Source: Ochromonas danica (Eukaryota > Sar > Chrysophyceae > Chromulinales > Chromulinaceae). From it: a stretch of 64,000 nt of DNA. The stretch spans positions 372,001 through 436,000 of the forward strand of contig VKHL01000004.1 of NCBI GenBank assembly GCA_015146655.1. Reading direction: 5' to 3'. The notes under the pieces were generated by a model. It was given only the letters and a program-made list of their open reading frames with translations, made no database searches and was not told the origin of the DNA. This document shows, in pieces, positions 53,778 to 62,622 of this stretch. Each line of letters begins with the position of its first letter. The first letter of the stretch is position 1. Both the position numbers and the translations under genes were made by a program.

Positions 53778-56700
53778 ATGGCAGCTGTTGTTCATAATAA
53801 TCATCATCCTCATGGCGTCGATCCAAAGCCTTCGACAAAGTCATCTTCATCATCAAATCAATTTGCTAACTGGGTTATTCCAGAAGTGATTGAAGAGAGA
53901 AGGAAGAGAACAGACGGTAGAATTGTCTGTAATCGTTATGCTACGGGCAAGTTGTTAGGCAAGGTAAGATCACAATCACCACCAGTTAACCTCTCATGTC
54001 TCATCATCTGACACATCATCACATCTCACAGGGAGGGTTTGCGAAGGTTTTCGTGGGTACCTTATTACCTAGCAAACATGAATATGCTCTCAAGATTGTC
54101 TCTAAGGCAAGCTTAGCGAAAGAAAGAGCACGTCTTAAGGTACTATTATCATTATTCCTATCCTCATCATCATCATCAACCTCATCAACTTCATCATGTT
54201 TTAGTTGCAAAGTGAGATCAAGATCCACAAGTCATTAGATCACGAGAATATTGTACGATTCGAACGTTGCTTTGAGGATAATACTTATTACTATCTTCTG
54301 ATGGAACTTTGTAACAATCAAGTAAGTAGATACAGTCCAATGAAATGACATCATAATATGATATGCTATGACATCACTCATATCTAACTAATCACACTGT
54401 CTTTTAAACCCTTTAACTGATTGACTGTCTGTCTGTCTGTCTGTCTGTGCAGTCGATGACTTCTCTATTAGAACAACGTAAAAGAATTACAGAACCAGAA
54501 ATGCGTTATTATCTACGTCAATTGATTGTTTCTTTACAATACCTTCGTGAACATTTAGTAATTCATCGTGATTTGAAACTTGGTAACTTATTCCTTGATA
54601 GTCAAATGAAGATTAAAGTAGGAGATTTTGGATTAGCTGCCAAGTTATCTTATGAAAGTGAACGTAAGAAGACAGTCTGTGGTACACCTAATTATATTGC
54701 ACCTGAAATTTTGAAATCAGATACTGGTCATTCGTTTGAAGTTGATATTTGGTCAACAGGAGTGATTATTTATACACTATTAGTTGGTAAACCACCTTTT
54801 CAATGCAAAGATGTGAAATCAACTTATGATCGTATTTTATCAAATACATTTTCATTTCCTGATCATGTTATGGTTAGCTCAGAAGCCAAGAATTTGATTA
54901 CAAGAATGTTACAACATCATCCTAGTCAAAGATTAAAACTTCATGAGATTTTAGAACATAGTTTCTTTACTGCACCTCATGCTTTTACTCCAACGACTCT
55001 ACCAGAATCAAGTCTAAGACAATGTCCACATATTGAAGATCTAACTCCAAGAACAACTTTAACTAACAAGTTAAGTCCACCTGTAGTGGAGAATAATAAT
55101 GGTAAAGGAGGAAATGGGCTGGTATCAATTGGTGATGAAAATGATCCTAATGTTCTCAATCGTCTTAATACAAGACTATTTAAAGCAGAAAGTCAAAATG
55201 CTATGCCAGGACAAGATATGGGGATGTTAACACGTGGTGCTAGTACAAGGTTAAAGAATTTGTATTCTGAGACTGGAAATACTGCTACAACTGCAACAAC
55301 CGCTGTGGCGACTGCCAATATTGCATTAGCAACCAAGAATACTACGACTACTTCTACACGTCCTAAATCAGCTGGACCTTTGCAAAGACGTGCTTATCAA
55401 CAGAAGTTTGATATCTTTGTTGATCAAGATGCTAATACCAAGTCATCTGCAGTTGATCAGCAGACACAGTCTCAACAACAGCAACAACCACAACAGTCAT
55501 CCAGTCCAGTAAGTAGTGGGAAGATGAGTACTCCCCCAAAATGGGAAGATGAAAATAAACGAAAGCAAGATTTTGCTGAACTTCGAAGTCGTGCCATGCG
55601 TGTTCTGAAATCTGATCAACAATCAGAGTTGAATCAAGTTCAGGCTGGTCTTCAACAAGTACAAATTTCAGAACAGGCACCACAGAAACGTGTTCGAGAG
55701 GCTTGGACATCTAATGAACCTGTTGCCCCAACGGTTGCGATTGCTACTACAACATCAGTGGCAAGTCACATGAACAGATTAAGTACTCCTCCCCAGCAGA
55801 TATTAAGAACGAAAGAAATTGAACAGAGACATCCTAATACCTTGGAGACATTACATGATATGCTCAGTTCTCATACTTTCTCAACTACACAAAGTACTGC
55901 TGTATTACCAAGTCATAGTACAACACAAGCTACAAGTTCTACTGTTGACCTGATGGATGATGACTATCGTCAGACTAGATCAACTGTATTATCCAAGACT
56001 TCTTTAAAAAGCAAACCAGAGAAAGTTGTTCCTAAGACATGGGTAGTACGATATGTTGATTATACATCAAAATATGGTCTTGGTTTCTTATTGAATAATG
56101 GTAGTGCTGGTGTCAATTTCAATGATAGTACTAAGATTGTCTTATCTCCAGATGGTCGTTTCTTCCAATATTTTGAAAGAAAACGCAAGGAAGGTTCTTC
56201 ATCAAGTGAACATGTCAGTCAAAGACATTTCTTGGATTCTTATCCAACTGACTTACATAAGAAAGTTACATTACTCAAACATTTCCGTAATTATCTCTTA
56301 GATGAAGAAAAGAATCATAAGAGAGAGAGTAATGGTAATAATACAAGAGATGAAGCTGAACAACAAGCTGCTTTACGTCAAGCTTTCTCTAAAGATGCTC
56401 TGATTGATCAACAAAGAGAACCTATGGATATTGATATGACTTCTCATCAACAACGTTCTTTAGACGAAGAACCAGAACTAACCTTTGTGAAGAAATATAT
56501 TCGAACAAAATATGCTATCCTTTTCCGATTGAGTAATCATTCTGTTCAAATGATCTTCTATGATAAAAGGTGAGTTTTGATTTATTATTCCATATCATCA
56601 TGTGATGATGTTCTCTTGACATGTTATATTAATCTATGTTAAATGTGTTTATTTATAGTGAGATCCTCTTGTCCTCTGAAGCTCAATATATCACCTATGT

Positions 56701-56824
56701 GAATAAAGCAGGGGTCCGTAGCGACCATTACATTGAAGATCCTGCTTTAGTAGAGCGTACTGACATTACACAACGTCTCAAGTTTACAAAAGACATTATG
56801 TATCGTCTAATCACCATGCAATAA
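53778..56824 (+). CDS. Polo-like kinase
   Basis: Five exons: 53778-53963, 54032-54139, 54205-54321, 54453-56569 and 56659-56824; 897 residues. The start ATG at 53778 is chosen over an upstream GTG. The kinase domain (about 56-310) has GKLLGKGGFAKVFVG, YALKIVSK (K83), HRDLKLGN near 175, DFGLAAKL and CGTPNYIAPE. This order is typical of Polo kinases. A Ser/Gln-rich linker follows. Polo box 1 is near 665-755 (WVVRYVDYTSKYGLGF, with the conserved Trp, then SPDGRFFQYFER). Polo box 2 is near 812-897 (YAILFRLSNHSVQMIFYD). The His-Lys phosphopeptide pincer of human PLK1 (H538/K540) falls on Arg and Glu here, at the last intron. Polo kinases drive mitosis and basal-body duplication. Two full polo boxes separated by a short link favour PLK1 over PLK4. 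Confidence 0.93.
54425..54450 (+). repeat. (CTGT)n microsatellite at a splice acceptor
   Basis: About six copies of CTGT lead directly into the GTGCAG acceptor of the third Polo kinase intron and form its pyrimidine tract. Length changes here could alter splicing. Confidence 0.7.
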
Positions 56825-57371
56825 TGATGAAAAGGAGCCTGTCAGTAGTATTGTCTGCAACATGAAATGAAGAAGGGTTTATTCAATTTCTTTTCATGAT
56901 AGATTAGTTTTTCAATGTATTATAGTATCCTCCACCCACCTTCTCCTCCTCTTCCTTCTCTACCAAAATAGTGAAAGTAATGTATAGAAGAATGATGCTC
57001 TTTAGCTGCTTTGATATAAATACATTCTGTGTTGTTTAAATATGTACAATTACAATCAGATCGTTGGGTAGTAGATGGTTTATTCTTACTGTTGTCTAGT
57101 AGTCTACTGTGTTTACAACTTCACTGCTTTTCGATTACAAACATGTTCTCAACTTTCTCACACGTTGTCGTTGACATATTGTCATAAGAGGAGATGTTCA
57201 CGCAGGTGTGGTGTGTTAGTTTTCATGTGAAAGAAGGAGAAGATTACTCGTTTGTTCAGTGCGCCACTCGATTCCAATACAACGAGCAACAATTAAGATA
57301 AAAACTTCTTATGGCAGACACAAAGATAAACATCGACTTATTAAACTTATTTAACACATTTCCTATTACTT
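56825..57371. other. Convergent intergenic gap
   Basis: A 547-bp gap between the 3' ends of the Polo kinase and the next minus-strand gene. A pyrimidine-rich run lies at about 56930-56965. No coding frame or repeat worth calling is seen. Confidence 0.45.
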
Positions 57372-58604
57372 TTACACCTCATCTTCTGAATTAATTTCAA
57401 AGATACTACCTTCTCTTGATCCTGTCTCCAGTCCTCTAGACAAAGCACGAACATCCATTAGAAGACCTTCCATCTTGGAGATAACTTCAGAAGGTAATTC
57501 GATAGTGTCACCACTTGCTTTGTCCTTTGCTTTCAAGCCTTGGTCCTTCAGAAAGGCTATTCCTTCTTCAAGGAAACCAGTAAATGATTCTATATACTCA
57601 ATCTTCGTCAGATCTTTCTTCAGCATGGCAAGTCTTTCATCAGCATCTGTTATCTGTAAGAGCTTAGCAAGAAGACGCACATCACTCTTGCCTTGTGTTC
57701 GAACTTCTGCTAATAGTCGACGCTTCACCATTCTCAGCACTTCTTCAGCATTGTTCTTCTTAGAGAAAGCAGAGGAGGTAAAGTTAGGCAAGTCATCATC
57801 TTCATCACTTCTCTCTTCCTCTAATAGTGATTCTATTCCTTTTGATCGTAATGCTTCTTTTTGTAGAAGATAGTCTAAATAGGCAACAAGATCATCATCT
57901 ACTTCTTCACTATCCACTAATAATGAAATCGCTTCATTAAGACGATTACTACTAGCACCTGCTAAAATATAGTTCACTTTGGTACGAGCACGTGCTTTAC
58001 GTTCTGCAGTTAAGAAGCCTGAAATTAAAGCATGAACACGTTCCAGATTTTCCGTGCGTGATGAGGTAGAAGATTGTTTGATCATGTCATCGATGACTGA
58101 CTCATAGAGTCTGCCTTTGCATAGAACATGACTATTCTCTAAGAGAAAAGGAGGTCCAAACTTCTTCAATCCATCTTCACCTTTGGCAATATCAATTTTA
58201 ATCATGACTTCAACTAATGTACGTATTTCACTTTTGGCAAAGTTAGTAATATCTTCTTCTTCATTATTGTTATTATTATTGTTATTGTTTGTTTGAGAAG
58301 AAGAGATTGAAGAGTTTAAGTTGGTAGGCCAAAGAGTAGTGACTTCAGTCTCTTCACTTGAGCTCATATCATCAAGAGCATCTGTACTAGTGCTAGCACT
58401 GGTGTCTTCTTCATCTCCTTCTTCTTGTTGTAGATAGAGTTGACTGCAACGATGATGATAATGATGATGATAATGGTATGAAGGAGAATTATTAATCTCT
58501 TGGAGAGAATACTGTGTCTTACTAGGTACTATTCGAAGATAAGGAATTAATCCATTGACTTGCAATAACAAGCAGCAAGTTAGAAGAAGAAAGCAAGTCC
58601 TCAT
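57372..58604 (-). CDS. Hypothetical protein, possibly plastid-targeted
   Basis: Intronless. The frame is open from an ATG at 58673, with further Mets at 58616 and 58604. I chose 58604 because it gives a textbook signal peptide (MRTCFLLLTCCLLLQVNG) followed by LIPYLR; 410 residues. The next 110 residues are low complexity (His/Tyr, acidic, Ser, then an Asn run). The conserved-looking part starts at about residue 120 (FAKSEIRTLVEVMIKIDIAKGEDGLKKFG). It continues with helices such as HALISGFLTAERKARARTKVNYILAGAS and DERLAMLKKDLTKIEYIESFTGFLEEGIAFLK. I do not recognise the family. The signal followed by a Ser/Tyr/Pro stretch would suit secretory or complex-plastid import, but no aromatic +1 motif is evident. 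It shares a short promoter (169 bp) with the next gene. Confidence 0.72.
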   Translation of the reverse strand: MRTCFLLLTCCLLLQVNGLIPYLRIVPSKTQYSLQEINNSPSYHYHHHYHHRCSQLYLQQEEGDEEDTSASTSTDALDDMSSSEETEVTTLWPTNLNSSISSSQTNNNNNNNNNEEEDITNFAKSEIRTLVEVMIKIDIAKGEDGLKKFGPPFLLENSHVLCKGRLYESVIDDMIKQSSTSSRTENLERVHALISGFLTAERKARARTKVNYILAGASSNRLNEAISLLVDSEEVDDDLVAYLDYLLQKEALRSKGIESLLEEERSDEDDDLPNFTSSAFSKKNNAEEVLRMVKRRLLAEVRTQGKSDVRLLAKLLQITDADERLAMLKKDLTKIEYIESFTGFLEEGIAFLKDQGLKAKDKASGDTIELPSEVISKMEGLLMDVRALSRGLETGSREGSIFEINSEDEV

Positions 58605-58772
58605 CACTTCCTCCATTCCTTTTCTCTCTTTCTTTGGACATTGTGGAATCGCATGGAACACTGTGGAATCCATTCTACCACTGCAGCAAAAAAACAGCCA
58701 ACAGACGCGTTTGTTAACTTAAGAAGAAAACAGTTTCGGGTTTGGATCATATGAGAATTGAAATACCTTAGA
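58605..58772. promoter_or_regulatory. Short divergent promoter with TTAACTTAAG
   Basis: Only 168 bp separate the chosen starts of two head-to-head genes for proteins with signal peptides. TTAACTTAAG lies at 58714-58723. A 6-codon upstream reading frame (ATG at 58751) precedes the plus-strand gene's ATG at 58773. Confidence 0.4.
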
Positions 58773-59966
58773 ATGTGGTGGGTGTTGGTGTTCTTCTTCC
58801 TTGTGACTATCTTACCCACAACTAATGGAGAGGATCATATTCACAATGAGCACAATGAAAATCCTAGGAATCATCGTCTAGGAATTTTCTTAAAACTACG
58901 TCATCAAATTTTAGCCCGCTTTGCAGAGAATAGTCATCCAATACGTTCTCATGCATGTTCACAAGATCAATTTCTTTTCATCACCGAATATCCTTTTGGA
59001 CGAGCAGGAAATAATCTAATAGAGTTAACCCATGGTTTATGGTTAAGTGAACAATTAAATACAACTTTAGTTATTCCTCCATGGATGGCAGAAGTTCTTA
59101 TTCCTTTTAATACTTCTATCTTATCTTCTCATTATTGTTATACTTTTCGTAATCCAACTTCAAGTCAAATTGTGAAAAAATATGAATTAACTTCTGAAGA
59201 TTCGTTCTTTCTCTTCAAGATCTTCAACAAGAATTCTCCTTTTTCAGCTTTTCTTCCTTCTTTCACAGTAGCTGTCTCTCAACTCTCACGAGCTTTCTTA
59301 CATATCTATGCATCATTGTGGTCATCTCCACTACCATCAATACTTGAAGCTGCTGAAGTCATCATAAATGATCATCTTGATGGACATTTTGGATATAGTG
59401 CAGTTCATAAAAGACAATTAGAAGGTGGTTGTGCGAAGATCTTTCATCAAAATACCAAACCTTCTGATTTCTCTCCTTTGGAACTTCCTATGAATCATCA
59501 GGAATGGCTTGTTCATTTGGGACATCATCATCCTCTTTGTGAGATGACCTATAGCTTTGTCAAAGCTACGATGGATCTTCATCATCGCAACAATAGCAAG
59601 ATCTTTGTTGCCTATGATGGAAGAGGCAATGTTAATGACTATATTGAACGTGGCGGAATCTTCAGTTCTGTCTTAGATAAATCCGCTGAATTCAAGAATA
59701 TGCGATCAGATCGCAAGTTTGTAGACATGCTCTTGGCCATTCACAGTGACTTCTTTATGCTGAACCCACGAAGTACTTTTTCTTGGCAGATTTATCTTGT
59801 TAGATTAGTTTTAGCCTTACCTAGCGTGCCAATATTGAGGAACAATGACTTCTATATGCAGAAGGTACCCGATGAGTTGCAGGCTAGTGGTCGTGAAGGT
59901 CTGTGGGTGTCGAGCACTTCCACTATAGCCGCTTTGCTGGATGTGAATCAAGTAGAGATACGGTAA
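58773..59966 (+). CDS. Secretory-pathway glycosyltransferase-like protein (O-fucosyltransferase type)
   Basis: Intronless, 397 residues. The ATG at 58773 is chosen; the frame above it lacks an ATG. The N-terminus MWWVLVFFFLVTILPTTNG is a signal peptide or Golgi anchor. The segment FGRAGNNLIELTHGLWLSEQLNTTLVIPPWM (about 75-105) resembles the N-terminal nucleotide-sugar-binding motif GxGNxL of the O-fucosyltransferase superfamily (GT65/68/106 and relatives). AVHKRQLEGGC near 215 is where those enzymes have the HxRRxD-type loop, and it is only partly conserved. MLNPRSTFSWQIYLVRLVL near 330 fits the family's C-terminal acidic/Ser region. It probably acts in the Golgi on glycoproteins or polysaccharides. 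The family call is moderate, because the arginine-rich catalytic motif is not exact. Confidence 0.72.
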   Translation: MWWVLVFFFLVTILPTTNGEDHIHNEHNENPRNHRLGIFLKLRHQILARFAENSHPIRSHACSQDQFLFITEYPFGRAGNNLIELTHGLWLSEQLNTTLVIPPWMAEVLIPFNTSILSSHYCYTFRNPTSSQIVKKYELTSEDSFFLFKIFNKNSPFSAFLPSFTVAVSQLSRAFLHIYASLWSSPLPSILEAAEVIINDHLDGHFGYSAVHKRQLEGGCAKIFHQNTKPSDFSPLELPMNHQEWLVHLGHHHPLCEMTYSFVKATMDLHHRNNSKIFVAYDGRGNVNDYIERGGIFSSVLDKSAEFKNMRSDRKFVDMLLAIHSDFFMLNPRSTFSWQIYLVRLVLALPSVPILRNNDFYMQKVPDELQASGREGLWVSSTSTIAALLDVNQVEIR

Positions 59967-60584
59967 AATATGTCTTTGGAAATTGTTTTCCATCAGGAAA
60001 GGTTGGTTGGTGTGGATGTCGACGTTTTATCATGCTGGACTAATAGGTGTTTCCCCAAGGGCTGGTCCTCTTTGAGTTCGCGTCATTAGGAGCTTTAAAT
60101 AACTGTCTAACTGAAATGGCCTTAGTTGTACTAAAGACCTCATGTGAACGTGATCCATTTCTGCTCTGATCTTTAATGAAGGTCAAGTTCGTGTGATCAC
60201 TCAAACAGAAGTCTTTGGATTGAGTCACGTTTCGAGTATAGAGATTTTTATCAAGTGCTGACGAGGTTGCTTCGTTGATACTTCTCCTAGTAGATACATG
60301 CTCCTGTTGGTGTAGTAATTCTGGAATTCGAATTCCCCAGTTTCCCTTGTTCCATTTTAATTCCATGGAATTGATTGTGTGGAATTGGTGGAGAGAACTT
60401 TCACCAGTTTTTCCAGAAAGAAGCAAGCCCATTGTTTTCGAGCAATCTCAATAGAAGGTGGGAGTGTTAACTACTAAGCACAGAAAAACTTCCGTTGGAC
60501 TGGGATAGACAGGGAGCGCAAGAGTGATCATCGACAGCTTTATATTTATTGCAAGATACAGTATCTTGTTGTGGCTATTGAAGC
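59967..60584. other. Intergenic gap
   Basis: A 618-bp gap between two plus-strand genes. It holds a 130-codon minus-strand frame (60040-60432, separate entry). Besides this I see only ordinary sequence. Confidence 0.4.
60040..60432 (-). CDS. Possible small hypothetical protein
   Basis: An ATG-started open frame of 130 codons, longer than most chance frames in this AT-rich sequence and not overlapping any other gene. The product is polar, with no signal, membrane segment or domain that I recognise. It would be divergent from the CS-domain gene, 152 bp apart. It may equally be chance; transcription evidence would decide. Confidence 0.3.
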   Translation of the reverse strand: MGLLLSGKTGESSLHQFHTINSMELKWNKGNWGIRIPELLHQQEHVSTRRSINEATSSALDKNLYTRNVTQSKDFCLSDHTNLTFIKDQSRNGSRSHEVFSTTKAISVRQLFKAPNDANSKRTSPWGNTY

Positions 60585-61166
60585 ATGAGTCAGACAGCTG
60601 AACAGCTCACACAGTGCACCAGCCATGAAACAACTGGAGTCCCAAACCATGAGAATTCCATTGTGTCTGATAGCTCTGTAGAACAGCACCATCCTTCTCC
60701 TCTTCCAAGCAAGGTGCCTTCTCCATTGCAAGCCTTTGAGAGCTATTCCTGGTCAGAGGAGAAAGATGTCGTAAAAATCTACATTGACTTTGACCATGCT
60801 GATGAACTTTCAGACTCACAGATTCACTTTGTAAGTCTCTTCTCATATCTCTTGGCTATGTACTGTATGTAGTCAGTTAGATTGTATGCGTTATGTGCTA
60901 TATGCTGTATGTGCGACTTCTAGACAGTGCTTGTTGAATTTTCACTTGGTGTACAAGATGTATTGACTTACATGTATGGTGCATAGAATCATACGGTAGA
61001 CTCTCTTGACTTCCAAGTGGAAAGAGAAGGACAGACTTTCCTTTTCGAGATCGACGCTCTCTTTGATCGTGTCAAAGATATTGTTCTCAAGAGAAAGAAA
61101 AACAAGTTCATTCTCACGATTCATAAGGCTCGACCAGCTATTTGGTATAAGTTTCGTTTCGACTAA
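60585..61166 (+). CDS. Small CS-domain (p23/NudC-like) protein
   Basis: Two exons, 60585-60830 and 60987-61166, joined in phase as IHFNHTVDSLDFQ; 141 residues. The first half is polar. The CS domain starts at about residue 55 (SYSWSEEKDVVKIYIDF) and continues as LDFQVEREGQTFLFEIDALFDRV. It ends VLKRKKNKFILTIHKARPAIWYKFRFD, giving the usual W...V...L.K pattern. CS domains are Hsp90-cochaperone-like beta sandwiches. The protein is smaller than p23 or Sgt1 and has no second domain. An alternative acceptor 14 bp downstream is out of frame, so the AATCAT exon start was chosen. The function is likely in chaperone-client contact; the partner is unknown. Confidence 0.78.
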
Positions 61167-61597
61167 AAGGATGTACAATGTACTCAGGATAAGTTTATAA
61201 GTGGATAAGTCAATGCACGACCCCGGCGACTTATCCGGAGTGCACTGTATGCTTTGGTTTAGTATTGTTCTAGTCGGTACCAAAAGGAGAGGAGGAAGGA
61301 ACGAATGAGTGGCAAGTCATCGCGATGATGTGTTTAGGCAGCAGATAGTAGTGTACAAAGATTGATGTTAGTATTAACAAAGAGGTAGTTAGCCTACCCC
61401 ATAACTTCAATTCATATCGATCTCTTTCCTCATATCGTAAGTATGAGACAGAGAGAGAAGAAAGGCAAAACCATAACCACTCCACATAGTACAATACATA
61501 TGACTACCAGCAGGTGAAGACAAAGAAGAGCTGGTCAGGACAGAGGAAGAATTGACACTACCACCCCTGACTGGTAGTCTATCATCTCTGTTCCTAC
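61167..61597. other. Convergent intergenic gap
   Basis: A 431-bp gap between the 3' ends of the CS-domain and TMEM230 genes. It contains short open frames without features on both strands. Nothing supported. Confidence 0.4.
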
Positions 61598-62036
61598 TCA
61601 CTCGTCATCATAGGAGGGAATGAGAGAATAGTCATACCCTGGCCAACCTTTGAAAGACCCATAGATGATGACACTGGCATAACTGCCTGGTAGAAACACT
61701 AAAGAGAATAGGCATTAGAAAGAGAGGTTAGGAACATACCCCACAGATAGTCAATCAGTCAGTCACTGGGAGGAACATTGACTTACTAACACTCCCCAAG
61801 ATAACCAACAGGGTGCCTCGATCTTTACCATGAGATCTAGTGGAAGAGAACATAATAGACAATCCCACTGCTAGGAAGATAATTCCTCCTAAGAAGAGTA
61901 CCACTCCTGCTATAGTAGTGCGAATAGGGAATCTCTTTCTAGGAGGTCGACCTGCCACAAGGTATTCATCATAAGAATCAATCTCAGCGGGGCGCATGAT
62001 GGAATAGGTACTATTAGTAGTTATAGTACGTTTCAT
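61598..62036 (-). CDS. TMEM230-family membrane protein
   Basis: Two exons, 62036-61787 and 61698-61598; 116 residues. Exon 1 ends at an A followed by gtaagt. The junction reads ILGSVMFLPGSYASVIIYG, matching the family's VFLPGFYxxRIAY block. The protein has a polar N-terminus, one membrane segment (TIAGVVLFLGGIIFLAVGLSIMF, about 40-62) and a second (RGTLLVILGSVMFLPGSYASV, about 74-95). It ends GWPGYDYSLIPSYDDE, the characteristic GY-x-YxxIPxYDD tail. TMEM230 proteins sit in vesicles and endosomes and take part in trafficking. Size and topology match the family closely. Confidence 0.9.
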
Positions 62037-62622
62037 CCAGTTTAATAGAGATAAAAGTAGAAATCAGCCGCCTTCAATTGTTGAAATCAATCGTTATTTA
62101 TTCACTGACCCCCTGAGAAACAGTTAACTTAGTCTAGGGCAGATAATTAACTTAGCAAGAAAATTAACTTAATAAGGAACAGCTGGTTGTGCGTCAGTTG
62201 CGTTCGGCGCATGCGTGTCTGACGCACGAGACACCGGGATGGAGGTTGGAGCAAGAGAGGGAGAGCAGATAGTCGTCGAGATGTCAAGCAAGTGAAGAAG
62301 GTTCAATCCGCTCCCCTCTAATCTCCCTCTCCTCCACCACCAACCTCATACCTCTTCGGTTGCTGTTTGTTCGCGACACAGAACACAACAGAAGGGAAGG
62401 TTGCATCCTCTTGGCAGTCAGTCTTGCACTCTCCTCCCCTCCCCAAGCGAATTTTCAAGTAACGGGTGGTCAATCTCACCCATCCGCTTTCCATGTCCCT
62501 TCGACAATAAGTCAAAGCAACAGCAGCAGAGAAGGAGTAGTAATAGTAAGTAGTACGTACCTCATCAAGACCTTCTTCTTCTTCTTCTTCTACCCTATAT
62601 TATAACAATAATAATACAAGAA
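62037..62622. promoter_or_regulatory. Divergent promoter with three TTAACTTA copies
   Basis: A 586-bp gap between TMEM230 and the histidine kinase. TTAACTTA occurs at 62124-62131, 62147-62154 and 62164-62171, 17-23 bp apart and about 90-135 bp before the TMEM230 start. A 9-bp inverted repeat, GTGCGTCAG...CTGACGCAC, spans 62189-62227. Both look like regulatory sites; this is inference from position and repetition. Confidence 0.45.
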
